The notes beneath the pieces were generated by a model that searched no databases, was not told the origin of the DNA, and was given only the letters and a program-made list of their open reading frames with translations. This document shows, in pieces, positions 52,594 to 63,858 of a stretch of DNA of 64,000 bases. Source of the DNA: Labrys okinawensis (GTDB taxonomy: Bacteria > Pseudomonadota > Alphaproteobacteria > Rhizobiales > Labraceae). The DNA lies in assembly GCF_002982075.1 (NCBI RefSeq), contig NZ_PUEJ01000005.1, positions 186,001 through 250,000 of the forward strand. The letters are read 5' to 3'. Within the stretch, counting starts at the first letter, position 1, and the number at the start of each line of letters is the position of its first letter. The position numbers and the translations under genes are program-made.

Positions 52594-53607
52594 ATGAGAA
52601 AGACACTCCTTACCGCGGTAGCTGGTGCGGCGCTGGCGTTGAGTGGGCTCGGCGCACATGCCGATACGCTCGACACCATCAAGCAGCGCGGCCAGGTGAT
52701 CTGCGGCGTCAATACCGGCCTTCCCGGCTTCGCCGCCCCCAATGAGAAGGGCGAATGGGCCGGTCTCGACGTCGACTATTGCCGGGCGATCGCGGCGGCG
52801 GTGCTGGGCGATGCCACCAAGGCCAAATTCGTGCCGGTTTCCACCAAGGACCGCTTCACGGCCCTGCAGTCCGGTGAAATCGACGTGCTCAACCGCAATT
52901 CCACCTGGACCCTTGGCCGCGACACCGCCGGCATGCTGTTCGCCGGCGTCAATTTTTACGACGGGCAGGGCTTTCTGGTGAAGAAGTCGCTCGGCGTGAA
53001 ATCGGCGACGGAGCTTTCGGGAGCCTCGATCTGCGCCCAGCAGGGGTCGACCGGCCAGCTCACCATCTCGGATTTCATGCGCTCCCACAACCTGCCGTAC
53101 AACATCGTCAGCTTCGACACACCGGAGGAAGCCGCGAGGGCCTATGAAGGCGGGCGCTGCGACGTCAATACGGATGATGCCTCGGGTCTGTACGCGGTGC
53201 GTGTCAAGATGGCCAATCCGGACGAGCATGTCGTGCTGCCCGAGATCATCTCGAAAGAGCCGCTCGCTGCGGCCGTGCGCCAGGGCGACGACAAATGGTT
53301 CAACGTGGTGAAATGGGTGCATTACGCCATGCTCTCGGCCGAAGAGGCCGGCGTGACGCAGGCCAATGTCGAGGAAATGGTCAAGTCCGACAAGCCGGAC
53401 ATCAAGCGCCTGCTCGGCACCGAGGGTGACTTCGGCAAGCAGCTCGGCCTCGACAATCAGTGGGCCTATCGGATCGTCAAGCAGGTCGGCAATTACGGCG
53501 AGAGCTTCGACCGCAATCTCGGTCCCAAGACCGTGCTCAAGATCGATCGCGGCCTCAATAATCTGTGGACCAAGGGCGGCCTGCAATACGCCCCGCCGAT
53601 CCGCTGA
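52594..53607 (+). CDS. aapJ: General L-amino acid ABC transporter binding protein, copy 1
   Basis: 337 aa. Signal peptide (LLTAVAGAALALSGLGAHA-D) plus the periplasmic class 3 solute-binding fold: TLDTIKQRGQVICGVNTGLP, GLDVDYCRAIAAAVLGDA, DRFTALQSGEIDVLNRNSTW, and the C-terminal GTEGDFGKQLGLDNQWAYRI. In rhizobia AapJ captures a broad range of L-amino acids. This copy is the most diverged of the three tandem ones (MSAEE/ISDFMR regions differ). It has no permease of its own nearby apart from aapQM downstream. Confidence 0.92.
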   Translation: MRKTLLTAVAGAALALSGLGAHADTLDTIKQRGQVICGVNTGLPGFAAPNEKGEWAGLDVDYCRAIAAAVLGDATKAKFVPVSTKDRFTALQSGEIDVLNRNSTWTLGRDTAGMLFAGVNFYDGQGFLVKKSLGVKSATELSGASICAQQGSTGQLTISDFMRSHNLPYNIVSFDTPEEAARAYEGGRCDVNTDDASGLYAVRVKMANPDEHVVLPEIISKEPLAAAVRQGDDKWFNVVKWVHYAMLSAEEAGVTQANVEEMVKSDKPDIKRLLGTEGDFGKQLGLDNQWAYRIVKQVGNYGESFDRNLGPKTVLKIDRGLNNLWTKGGLQYAPPIR

Positions 53608-53723
53608 CGATCGCAGGACCTGTCCTGGAAGGACTGTTCGGGGGCGGGACCCGATAGAGCCTGTGCCTGTCGCGGCTTTGGTGGTTCCGCCTCAAACCGG
53701 TCACTTATGAAGAGGTTTCATTC

Positions 53724-54737
53724 ATGAAAAAGCAACTTTCCATGGCGATGGCCGGGGCTTTTGTTGCCCTGGGTGTTTCGGTTGCGAGTGCTGGAACACT
53801 CGATACCGTCAAGCAGCGCGGCCAGTTGATCTGCGGCTCGAATGCCGGCCTTGCCGGTTTCGGCATCCCGAACGAGCAGGGCAAGTGGGCGGGTTTCGAC
53901 GTCGACTATTGCCGGGCCCTCGCAGCGGCGGTGCTGGGCGATGCCGAGAAAACCAAATATGTGCCGTTGTCGGCCAAGGATCGCTTCACCGCGCTGCAAT
54001 CGTCCGAAATCGATGTGCTGCCGCGCAACACCACCTGGACCCTGACGCGCGAGACCGGCGGCTTCCTGTTTGCTGCCACGAATTACTATGACGGCCAGGC
54101 CTTCATGGTGAAGAAGTCGCTGGGCGTGAATTCCGCCAAGGATCTGGACGGCGCCACCATCTGCGTCCAGCAAGGCACGACGCAGGAACTCAATCTCTCC
54201 GACTATTTCCGCACTCTCGGAAAGAAGTACCAGATCCTGACGGTTGCAACCATCGGCGAGGCCCAAAACGCCTATGAAGGCGGCCGTTGCGATGCCTTCA
54301 CCTCGGACGCCTCGCAGCTCTACGGCGTCCGTCTCGCGCTCAAGGCGCCGGAGGAGCATGTCGTCCTGCCCGAGATCATCTCCAAGGAGCCACTGGCGAT
54401 TGCCGTCCGCCAGGGCGACGACCAATGGTTCAATATCGCCAAATGGGTCTATTACGCCCTGGTCCAGGCCGAGGAATCCGGGGTCACCCAGGCCAATGTC
54501 GACGAGATGCTGAAGTCGGACAAGCCGGACATCAAGCGCCTGCTCGGCACCGAGGGTGATTTCGGCAAGCAACTCGGCCTCGACAATCAGTGGGCCTATC
54601 GCGCCATCAAGCAGGTCGGCAATTACGGCGAGATCTTCGACCGCAATCTCGGCTCCCAGTCGAAGCTGAAGATCGAGCGCGGCCTCAACGCCCTGTGGAC
54701 CAACAAGGGCCTGCAATACGCGCCGCCGATCCGTTGA
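53724..54737 (+). CDS. aapJ: General L-amino acid ABC transporter binding protein, copy 2
   Basis: 337 aa, same fold and length as copy 1. It is closer to copy 3 than to copy 1: copies 2 and 3 share ICGSN/H-GLAGF, FIPNEQGKWAGFDVDY-like text, LPRNTTWTLTRETGGFLFAA and TVATIGEAQNAYE. Signal peptide ends near SVASA-G. It is preceded by AAGAGG six to twelve bases before the ATG. A strong hairpin at 54750-54779 lies between it and copy 3. Ligand preference may differ from copy 1 because segments lining the pocket (SDYFRTLGKKYQIL vs SDFMRSHNLPYNIV) have changed. Confidence 0.92.
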   Translation: MKKQLSMAMAGAFVALGVSVASAGTLDTVKQRGQLICGSNAGLAGFGIPNEQGKWAGFDVDYCRALAAAVLGDAEKTKYVPLSAKDRFTALQSSEIDVLPRNTTWTLTRETGGFLFAATNYYDGQAFMVKKSLGVNSAKDLDGATICVQQGTTQELNLSDYFRTLGKKYQILTVATIGEAQNAYEGGRCDAFTSDASQLYGVRLALKAPEEHVVLPEIISKEPLAIAVRQGDDQWFNIAKWVYYALVQAEESGVTQANVDEMLKSDKPDIKRLLGTEGDFGKQLGLDNQWAYRAIKQVGNYGEIFDRNLGSQSKLKIERGLNALWTNKGLQYAPPIR

Positions 54738-54749
54738 GATCGATGAAAA

Positions 54750-54779
54750 CCTGCCTCGGAAGGAAGCTTCCGGGGCAGG
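54750..54779 (+). promoter_or_regulatory. Intercistronic RNA hairpin after aapJ copy 2
   Basis: CCTGCCTCGGAAG and CTTCCGGGGCAGG form a 13-bp stem (one G-U pair) with a GAAG loop, 13 bases past the stop. There is no T-run, so it may be a processing or stabilising hairpin that tunes binding protein relative to permease levels, rather than a terminator. Confidence 0.6.
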
Positions 54780-54846
54780 GACGCAGAGAGGCAAAGGCAC
54801 CTCGACGAGGCGCCGACCAGCCGGGTGGATCAAAGGGGGACATTGA

Positions 54847-55860
54847 ATGAGGCGACAACTCTGCGCGGCGACCGTTGGCGTCTTCGCCGCTTTGAGTGTT
54901 TCCCTGGCAAATGCGGCAACGCTCGACACGGTCAAGCAGCGCGGCCAGTTGATCTGCGGGGCTCATCAGGGCCTGGCCGGTTTCAGCATCCCGAACGAGC
55001 AGGGCAAATGGGCGGGCTTCGACGTCGACTATTGCCGGGCCCTCGCGGCGGCCGTGCTGGGCGACGCCGACAAGACCAAATTCGTGCCCCTGTCCGCCAA
55101 GGATCGCTTCACCGCGCTGCAATCGTCCGAAATCGATGTGCTGCCGCGCAACACCACCTGGACCCTGACCCGCGAGACCGGCGGGTTTCTGTTTGCCGCC
55201 ACCAACTACTATGACGGCCAGGGCTTCATGGTGAAGAAGTCGCTAGGCGTGAAATCGACCAAAGAACTCGATGGCGCGACTGTCTGCGTTCAGCAGGGCA
55301 CCTCGCATGAACTCAATCTGTCCGACTATTTTCGCAGCATCGGCAAGCCCTACCAGATCCTGACGGTTGCGACCATCGGCGAGGCGCAGAATGCCTATGA
55401 GTCTGGCCGTTGCGATACCTTCACCACCGATGCCTCCGGGCTCTACGGCGTGCGTTTGGCCCTCAAAAACCCTGACGAACATGTTGTGCTGCCCGAGATC
55501 ATCTCCAAGGAGCCGCTGGGCATCGCCGTGCGCCAGGGCGACGATCAGTGGTTCAACGTGGTCAAATGGGTCTATTATGCGCTGGTCCAGGCCGAGGAAT
55601 CCGGCGTGACCCAGGCCAATGTCGACGAGATGCTGAAGTCCGACAAGCCGGACATCAAGCGCCTGCTCGGCACCGAAGGCGATTTCGGCAAGCAACTCGG
55701 CCTCGACAATCAGTGGGCCTATCGCGTCATCAAGCAGGTCGGCAATTATGGCGAGGTGTTCGACCGCAATCTCGGATCGAAGTCGCCGCTCAAGATCGAG
55801 CGCGGGCTCAATGCCCTATGGACGAACAAGGGCCTGCAATATTCGCCGCCCATCCGTTGA
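54847..55860 (+). CDS. aapJ: General L-amino acid ABC transporter binding protein, copy 3
   Basis: 337 aa, third tandem copy and nearest to the permease genes. The signal peptide (LCAATVGVFAALSVSLANA-A) is followed by the same mature domain order as copies 1 and 2. The mature sequence is strongly similar to copy 2, with differences clustered around ICGAHQGLAGF and SHELNLSDYFRSIGKPYQIL. AGGGGGACA precedes the ATG. All three copies are intact, which argues that they are functional and not decaying duplicates. Confidence 0.92.
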   Translation: MRRQLCAATVGVFAALSVSLANAATLDTVKQRGQLICGAHQGLAGFSIPNEQGKWAGFDVDYCRALAAAVLGDADKTKFVPLSAKDRFTALQSSEIDVLPRNTTWTLTRETGGFLFAATNYYDGQGFMVKKSLGVKSTKELDGATVCVQQGTSHELNLSDYFRSIGKPYQILTVATIGEAQNAYESGRCDTFTTDASGLYGVRLALKNPDEHVVLPEIISKEPLGIAVRQGDDQWFNVVKWVYYALVQAEESGVTQANVDEMLKSDKPDIKRLLGTEGDFGKQLGLDNQWAYRVIKQVGNYGEVFDRNLGSKSPLKIERGLNALWTNKGLQYSPPIR

Positions 55861-55871
55861 GGATGAACGCC

Positions 55872-55900
55872 CCCGGCAATCGCATGCGATATTTGCCGGG
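55872..55900 (+). promoter_or_regulatory. Hairpin between aapJ copy 3 and aapQ
   Basis: CCCGGCAA (55872-55879) is inverted as TTGCCGGG (55893-55900), enclosing the self-complementary TCGCATGCGA. CGACTTTTCC follows. Attenuation here would give more binding protein than permease, as is usual for ABC importers. Confidence 0.55.
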
Positions 55901-55910
55901 CGACTTTTCC

Positions 55911-55960
55911 AAAGCGTCCCGCGATTGGGTGGAGGCAGCCAAATTCGCAAAGACGCTCCA
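55911..55960. repeat. Palindromic intergenic repeat, partial copy C
   Basis: AAAGCGTCCCGCGATTGGGT...GCCAAATTCGCAAAGACGCT matches the first half of the element at 22557 and 52380. The second half is missing. It lies in the gap before aapQ. Confidence 0.5.
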
Positions 55961-56084
55961 ATCCGCTGGATTGGCTTGAAAATGAGGAGTGGGAGCAAAG
56001 GGCGCTCGACCGTGAACGCAATTGCTCCAGAGGAATCCATAGAAAAAGGGTGAGGACTATCCGCGTGTTGGGGAGAATGAGACA

Positions 56085-57275
56085 ATGACGTTGGCAGTCG
56101 ACCGGGGAGACGGCGGCGGGCGTACCTACTGGTTCAACAATCCGAAGTTGCGGGCTGTTGTCTTCCAGGTCGTGCTGCTGGCAATCGTCTTGCTCATCAT
56201 CTTGACGGGCGCTTGGAACGCCGTCGAAAACCTGGCCAGGCAGGGCCGTTCGCTTGGCTTTGACTTCCTGGGGCGTACGGCGAGCTTCGATATCGGCCAG
56301 ACGCCGATCGAATATACGTCGCTGTCCACCAATGGCCGCGCCTTGCTGGTCGGCATCACCAACACCCTGATCGTGGCCGCCCTCGGCATCGTACTGGCGA
56401 CGATCCTGGGCTTCATCATCGGCGTGGCCCGGCTTTCCAACAACTGGATCGTCGCCAAGATCGCTACGGTCTATATCGAAGTCGTCCGCAACATCCCGCT
56501 GCTGCTGCAACTGCTGTTCTGGTACGGCGCCGTGCTCAAGCCCCTGCCGGGCGTGCGGCAGTCGATCACCTTTGGCGAAAGCATCTTTCTCAACAATCGC
56601 GGCATCTTCTTTCCGGCCGCTCAACCTCAGGCGGGCGCGGGCCTGGTCGGCGGCGCTTTGCTGGTCGGCATTCTCGGCGCCATCGGCTTCGCCATCTGGG
56701 GCAAGCGCCGTCAGATGGAAACAGGCAAGCGGCCGCCGGTGCTGCTGGTCAATCTGGCACTGATCATCGGCCTGCCGCTGCTGGCCTTCTTCGGCACGGG
56801 CATGCCTTTCACCATCGACTACCCCAAGGTGGGGGGCTTCAACGTCACCGGCGGCTTCCGCCTGCAGCCGGAATTCGTCGCTTTGCTGCTGGGCCTGACC
56901 ATCTATACCGCGGCCTTCATCGCGGAGACCGTGCGCTCGGGTATCCGCGGCGTGCCGCATGGCCAGACGGAGGCCTCCGGGGCGCTCGGCCTGCGGTCGG
57001 GGCAGAATCTGCGCCTGGTGGTGATTCCGCAGGCGATGCGCATCATCGTGCCGCCGCTCGCCAGCCAGTACCTCAATCTCACCAAGAACTCGTCGCTGGC
57101 GGTGGCCATCGGCTATCCCGACCTGGTGCAGGTCTTTTCAGGCACGGTGCTCAACAACACCAACCAGGCGATCGAATGCATCGGCATCACCATGGCCGTC
57201 TATCTGATCATCAGCCTGTCGATTGCCGGCTTCATGAATTGGTTCAACAAGCGCGTTGCGCTGGTGGAGAGATAG
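56085..57275 (+). CDS. aapQ: Amino acid ABC transporter permease AapQ
   Basis: 396 aa, longer than average HisM-type permeases because of an insert (~165-240). N-terminal TM (VVFQVVLLAIVLLIILTGAW, ~24-43) is followed by the permease domain with the EAA loop (ETVRSGIRGVPHGQTEASGA, then LGLRSGQNLRL) and KNSSLAVAIGYPDL. It forms the channel with AapM. RBS GGGGAG precedes the ATG. The gap of 224 bases from aapJ copy 3 holds a hairpin and a repeat. Confidence 0.93.
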   Translation: MTLAVDRGDGGGRTYWFNNPKLRAVVFQVVLLAIVLLIILTGAWNAVENLARQGRSLGFDFLGRTASFDIGQTPIEYTSLSTNGRALLVGITNTLIVAALGIVLATILGFIIGVARLSNNWIVAKIATVYIEVVRNIPLLLQLLFWYGAVLKPLPGVRQSITFGESIFLNNRGIFFPAAQPQAGAGLVGGALLVGILGAIGFAIWGKRRQMETGKRPPVLLVNLALIIGLPLLAFFGTGMPFTIDYPKVGGFNVTGGFRLQPEFVALLLGLTIYTAAFIAETVRSGIRGVPHGQTEASGALGLRSGQNLRLVVIPQAMRIIVPPLASQYLNLTKNSSLAVAIGYPDLVQVFSGTVLNNTNQAIECIGITMAVYLIISLSIAGFMNWFNKRVALVER

Positions 57276-57279
57276 GGCC

Positions 57280-58437
57280 ATGAGCGACGCAACTTCCGCC
57301 GCCGGCAGCCCGGCCTTCGTCTCGACCACGACCTTCGAGCCGCAACCGCCGCCGGCTGCGACCACCGGCGTGCTCGGCTGGCTGAAAAAGAACCTGTTCT
57401 CGTCCGTCACCAATTCCATCCTCACCGTCCTGGCGGTGCTGCTGGTGCTGTGGGTGCTGCCGGGCGTTCTGCGCTTCATGATCTTCGATGCCGTCTGGAC
57501 GGGCACCGACCGCAATGCCTGCCTGGAGGCCAATGTCGGACGGCATGTCGGCGCCTGCTGGCCGTTCGTCGAGACGCGCCTGCAATATTTCATCTATGGC
57601 CAATATCCGGTCGATGAGCGCTGGCGCGTCAATCTCACCGGCCTGCTTGCCGCCATCGGCATCGTCTGGCTGCTATGGCCGAAGATCGGGGCCAAGGGCT
57701 GGGGCATCCTGTATTTCTTCGTGGCTTTCCCGCTGCTGGCCTTCTGGCTGCTGGTGGGCGGCTTCTTTGGGCTGGTGCATGTCCCCACCAATCTGTGGGG
57801 CGGCATTCTCGTAACGCTGGTGATCGCCGTGGTCGGCATCGTGGCGTCCCTGCCGCTCGGCGTGCTGCTGGCACTCGGGCGGCGCTCACGCATGCCGATC
57901 GCCCGCACCATCTCGGTGATGTACATCGAGTTCTGGCGCGGCGTGCCGCTGATCACCGTGCTGTTCATGGCCAACGTCATGCTGCCGCTGTTCCTGCCCG
58001 AAGGCTGGCGCCCGGATTCGTTGCTGCGCGTGCTCGTCGGCGTGGCGCTGTTCTGGTCTGCCTATATGGCGGAAGTGGTGCGTGGCGGCCTGCAGGCCAT
58101 CCCCAAGGGCCAATATGAAGGGGCCCAGGCTCTGGGCCTGAACTATTCCTACATGCTGATCTTCATCATCCTGCCGCAGGCGCTTCGCCTGGTGATCCCC
58201 AGCATCGTCAACACCTTCATCGCCCTGTTCAAGGACACCACCCTGGTGGCCATCGTGGGCATCTTCGACTTCCTGAAGACGATCGAGGCGTCCATTCCCG
58301 ATCCGAACTGGGCGACACCCGTGACGTACTATACGGGCTATGCATTCGCCGCTATCTTCTTCTGGATCTGCTGTTTCTCGATGTCGCGCTACTCGCAGAG
58401 CTTGGAGCGTCGTCTCGATACCGGTTACAAACGTTGA
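57280..58437 (+). CDS. aapM: Amino acid ABC transporter permease AapM
   Basis: 385 aa from ATG 57280, just past the aapQ stop. A disordered start ([14 protein letters not shown]) leads to TM1 ([20 protein letters not shown]), and the permease EAA loop is [20 protein letters not shown], then [19 protein letters not shown]. The sequence order matches AapM/BztC-type permeases. It pairs with AapQ. Confidence 0.93.
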   Translation: MSDATSAAGSPAFVSTTTFEPQPPPAATTGVLGWLKKNLFSSVTNSILTVLAVLLVLWVLPGVLRFMIFDAVWTGTDRNACLEANVGRHVGACWPFVETRLQYFIYGQYPVDERWRVNLTGLLAAIGIVWLLWPKIGAKGWGILYFFVAFPLLAFWLLVGGFFGLVHVPTNLWGGILVTLVIAVVGIVASLPLGVLLALGRRSRMPIARTISVMYIEFWRGVPLITVLFMANVMLPLFLPEGWRPDSLLRVLVGVALFWSAYMAEVVRGGLQAIPKGQYEGAQALGLNYSYMLIFIILPQALRLVIPSIVNTFIALFKDTTLVAIVGIFDFLKTIEASIPDPNWATPVTYYTGYAFAAIFFWICCFSMSRYSQSLERRLDTGYKR

Positions 58438-58445
58438 GGGAAACA

Positions 58446-60389
<1,944 letters not shown>

Positions 60390-60402
60390 AGTTCCTCTCT
60401 TC

Positions 60403-61380
60403 TCAGCCTGGCGACTTCTCGATCCAGGCTGCAGCGCTGGCAACGATGCTGCGGAGGTCGCTTTTGCCTGGGGTCCAGCCCAGCACATCGGCTGCCCTGT
60501 CGATATTGGCGTAGAGGGCGGCCGCATCGCCGCTGCGGCGGGGATGAGGCTCGACCGGCACAGGCCGCCCGGTAACGGCCTCGACCACCTCGAGCAGTTC
60601 CAGCACGGTGGTGCTGCGACCGCTGCCGAGGTTGAGCGTGAGGCTGCCGCGCCCAGCCAGCAAGTGGCCGAGAGCGCGCAGATGGGCATCGGCGATGTCG
60701 GCGACATGGACATAGTCGCGCATGGCGGTGCCGTCGGCGGTGGCATAGTCGGTGCCGAACAGCTTGAAGACCGGGCCGAGGCCGAGGGCTGCTCGGATCG
60801 CCTTGGGTATGGCGAGGCTCGTCGTCGCGTGGCGCTCGCCGATCTCGCCATCGGGGTCGGCGCCGGCCGCATTGAAATAGCGCAGCACCACGCTCGGCAG
60901 GCCATAGGCCGTGTCGTAGTGCCGGAGCACCTGCTCGCCGATGAGCTTGGTGGTGCCATAGGGGCTGACGGGCGCCGTCGGGGACGCTTCGGTAACCGGA
61001 AGGGCCGGGGCGTCGCCATAGACGGCGCAGGTCGAGGAGAAGACGATCGGGCAATTGCCGTTATGCCGCGCCGCCTCGATTACGGCGAGTGTGCCGGAGA
61101 CATTGGCAGCATAGCAAGGCGAGGGATCGGTGACCGATGAACCCACCTCGGCGTAGGCAGCCAGATGCATGATCGCGTCGGGGCGGTGGCGGGCGAAGAC
61201 GCTGGCAAGCCAGTCGGCATCGGCAATGTCGCCCTGTTCGAAAGGCCCCCAGCGGACGTGGTCTTCTCTGCCGCGGGAGAGATCGTCGCACGCCACGGGC
61301 CTGTGTCCGGATGAGGCCAGGGCCTTGCAGACATGGCTGCCGATATAACCGGCTCCTCCGGTCACCAAGACGATACTCAT
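60403..61380 (-). CDS. galE: UDP-glucose 4-epimerase
   Basis: 325 aa from ATG 61380. Rossmann NAD motif VTGGAGYIGS (~6-15), catalytic Ser/Thr in VFSSTCAVYG, and YxxxK in SPYGTTK. It interconverts UDP-glucose and UDP-galactose, supplying precursors for LPS and exopolysaccharide. The family length is normal. No other gal genes adjoin it. Confidence 0.94.
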   Translation of the reverse strand: MSIVLVTGGAGYIGSHVCKALASSGHRPVACDDLSRGREDHVRWGPFEQGDIADADWLASVFARHRPDAIMHLAAYAEVGSSVTDPSPCYAANVSGTLAVIEAARHNGNCPIVFSSTCAVYGDAPALPVTEASPTAPVSPYGTTKLIGEQVLRHYDTAYGLPSVVLRYFNAAGADPDGEIGERHATTSLAIPKAIRAALGLGPVFKLFGTDYATADGTAMRDYVHVADIADAHLRALGHLLAGRGSLTLNLGSGRSTTVLELLEVVEAVTGRPVPVEPHPRRSGDAAALYANIDRAADVLGWTPGKSDLRSIVASAAAWIEKSPG

Positions 61381-61616
61381 GAAGGCTCTCATCCTCCCGA
61401 CGGGTGGTTGCGACAGGCCGGTGTTAAGGATCCTCGCGCCCAAAGAGAAGCAAAGAATAGGCGTGCCGCGTCAAATGGAGGCGGGCGCCGGCGGCTGTTC
61501 TGCCTTTCGTCCTGCAACGTTGACGTGTATTTCCTGCACTGTGGGCGGGTTATCCGGCAGGTCCTGGCCTGGAAATTGCTTTGAAAATTCGTCGCAATGG
61601 AATGGGGGAAATCACG

Positions 61617-62897
61617 ATGACGGCGACCGGCGCCTCGGAGGCGAGCGAATCCCTGTTTGCCGATCATCCGAAGCGAGCGGCCATTTATGCCGAATTGCAT
61701 GCCAGGCCGACCGAGCCGATCACGACCTCGGCCCGTATCCGCCGGGTCGCCTTCATGCCGGCAGACGAGGGGCCTTCACTGGAGGAGGTGGCGCGGCGCT
61801 TCGCTCTTTTCGCCGGCCAGTCCGCTTTGCCCTTCGATGACGCACGAACGCGCCAAATCACGGTGGAAAGGAGTGGTCGCAAGGCCACTTTCGAGCTCCA
61901 CAATGAATTTGCCACGCTGACCTGGCAGTCCGTCCTCACCGATCGCGAGATCTGGCCAGACGATATCGGCCTGGAATGCTTCGCCGGGCTGCAGCGCGTC
62001 AGCGCCACGCGTATCGACCTGACCGAGACCTCCACCATCATGGAAGCGGCGCTGGTCGGCTTCAGCCCGATCAGCCTGTGCTATTCCGAGCTCTATGACG
62101 GCATGGCTCAGGTCGCCACCGATTTCAATCGTGATCTGGACGGTTTCACCCGCTACGAACTTGCAGCCGGACGATGCAATGGCGTACGCCGCGGCGTGCT
62201 GGTGCGCAGGCTCCTGGAGATCGAGACCTACAGTAATTTCGTCCTGCTCGGCTTGCCGGTAGCCCGGGCCCTCGGCTCGACGATCCGTCAGTTCGAGGGA
62301 GCGGTGAGCCAGGTGATGGGCCGCGTCGGCCATGCCCATTCCACCGGGGAGAACCGGGAGGCGCTGGAGAGCATCCATGCGCTGTCCGCCGAAGTCGGCC
62401 GCAGCATCGAGGAAACCAGCTTTCGCTTCGCGGCGAGCCAAGCCTATGCGGCGGTGCTCGGCACGCGCCTGCGGCAGCTTGCCGAGCGGCCGATCGGCGA
62501 GTTCACCACCATCGAACGCTACCTGACCAATCGGACCGGCCCGGCGGTGGCCACCTGCCTGGCGACGGAGAAACGCCTGCAGGCAGTGGCGATGAAGCTG
62601 GAGCGTTCGGCTGAACTGTTGAACGCCCATATCAGCCTCAGCCTGGAAATGCAGAACCAGACCATTCTCGACACCATCTCGCGCACGTCGGAAAGCCAGT
62701 ATCGCCTGCAGGAGACGGTGGAGGGGCTCTCCATCATCGCAATCTCCTATTATACCCTCGCCATTCTCGGCTACATGATCGAGGGCTTCAGCCATATCTG
62801 GCATGTCGACAAGGCCATCGCCATGCTGTGTGCGGCGCCGGTGGTGCTGTTCCTGGTCTGGCGCGGCATCAAGAGCCTGCGCAAGCGAGCTGCCTGA
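61617..62897 (+). CDS. DUF3422 family membrane protein
   Basis: 426 aa from ATG 61617 (GGGGGAA upstream). The N-terminus has the family motif ADHPKRAAIYAELHARP; the body is mostly helical, with long coiled-coil-like segments (~300-360). C-terminal TM helices (LSIIAISYYTLAILGYMI ~375-392 and AIAMLCAAPVVLFLVWRGI ~402-420) anchor it in the inner membrane. DUF3422 proteins are of unknown function. Confidence 0.88.
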   Translation: MTATGASEASESLFADHPKRAAIYAELHARPTEPITTSARIRRVAFMPADEGPSLEEVARRFALFAGQSALPFDDARTRQITVERSGRKATFELHNEFATLTWQSVLTDREIWPDDIGLECFAGLQRVSATRIDLTETSTIMEAALVGFSPISLCYSELYDGMAQVATDFNRDLDGFTRYELAAGRCNGVRRGVLVRRLLEIETYSNFVLLGLPVARALGSTIRQFEGAVSQVMGRVGHAHSTGENREALESIHALSAEVGRSIEETSFRFAASQAYAAVLGTRLRQLAERPIGEFTTIERYLTNRTGPAVATCLATEKRLQAVAMKLERSAELLNAHISLSLEMQNQTILDTISRTSESQYRLQETVEGLSIIAISYYTLAILGYMIEGFSHIWHVDKAIAMLCAAPVVLFLVWRGIKSLRKRAA

Positions 62898-63004
62898 CGC
62901 GAGGGGATGCATAGGTCACCGAAAGGCGCCTCGCAGAATGCTGCGTCGGCCGGCCGATAATCGGGGATCGCCGGGCGTTTTCTAGGCGGGATGTCGACCG
63001 CCCC

Positions 63005-63331
63005 TCAACTCTTGGGGACGCATTGGCCGGCGTGATTGGGACGCTGCGAGGGCGGGCATACGTCGATGTTTCTGCGATGGTCCGAAGATTGGCCGATAGA
63101 CGCGCTCGATGCCATGCGCCGCGGATCGAACGCATCACGGGTGGCGTCGTTGATGGTACGGTTGGGCACGCATCTGCGCCATTGATTGAAGTGGAAACCT
63201 GGGGAGCAGGCCGAGGCCGTTGCTGCGGGAGCATCTGCCATGGCGGCCTCCTGTGCGACAAGCCGGGCAGGCGTGAGGGTTACCAGGCACAGCAATGCGG
63301 CTGGCAACAGGATAGTGGCTCTTGCGATCAT
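63005..63331 (-). CDS. Small secreted Cys-containing protein
   Basis: 108 aa from ATG 63331, the start that leaves a clear signal peptide (TILLPAALLCLVTLTPARLVA-Q). The mature part is small and has paired Cys-x-Pro motifs (ACSPGFHFNQWRRCVPN, and VCPPSQRPNHAGQCVPKS), a short repeat that suggests two disulfide-bonded loops. Function unknown. No neighbour suggests a role. Confidence 0.6.
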   Translation of the reverse strand: MIARATILLPAALLCLVTLTPARLVAQEAAMADAPAATASACSPGFHFNQWRRCVPNRTINDATRDAFDPRRMASSASIGQSSDHRRNIDVCPPSQRPNHAGQCVPKS

Positions 63332-63609
63332 GAAATGGGCTCGGACGGAAGGACATGTGTCGAGATGCACTGCGTGGACCGTCGAAATGATCCATGCGCG
63401 GCTTAGCCCTTGCGGCGGCCCATGGTTGTGCTTTTTCGCACAGGACGGGCAATGCCTGCCTGGCTTGTCCGGAGCCGATGAGGGCTGATTGGGCTCGGGA
63501 GAAGATCGAATGCAGGCCGCGTGAGCGGCGGGTGAATGCCGGACCTGCGCGGCCGACATAGCTGCGTCGTCGACATCGGGCTATGTTACCTAAGGGCATA
63601 GGAGATCCG

Positions 63610-63858
63610 ATGTTCAAGCTGTTTTACGACATGTCGATGCTTGCTTTTGAATCGCAGCAAGCCATCTGGCTACGTACGCTTCGGCTGGCACAGGGCGGAA
63701 GCCGTGCCGAGCACGAGGCCAAGCTGATGATCAGCGAGAAAGTTGCTGCGGCGCAGAACGCCGCCGGCAAGCTGATGATGGGCACGACGCCCGGTGCGGT
63801 CGTTCGAGACTATCGGCGCAAGGTTCGTTCCAATGTGAAGCGTCTGTCCAAGCCGTGA
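63610..63858 (+). CDS. Hypothetical phasin-like small protein
   Basis: 82 aa from ATG 63610 with AGGAG seven bases upstream. The sequence (YDMSMLAFESQQAIWLRTLR, AEHEAKLMISEKVAAAQNAA, and RDYRRKVRSNVKRL) resembles short helical proteins common in rhizobia that are sometimes annotated as phasin-related. No membrane segment. Downstream 142 bases to the window end contain no further gene that I can support. Confidence 0.65.
   Translation: MFKLFYDMSMLAFESQQAIWLRTLRLAQGGSRAEHEAKLMISEKVAAAQNAAGKLMMGTTPGAVVRDYRRKVRSNVKRLSKP

Noticed and set aside
52112..52606. 164-codon minus-strand frame upstream of aapJ
   Set aside because: It overlaps the aapJ start and the dispersed repeat copy B, lacks a ribosome binding site and has a Arg/Ser-rich composition typical of spurious frames.
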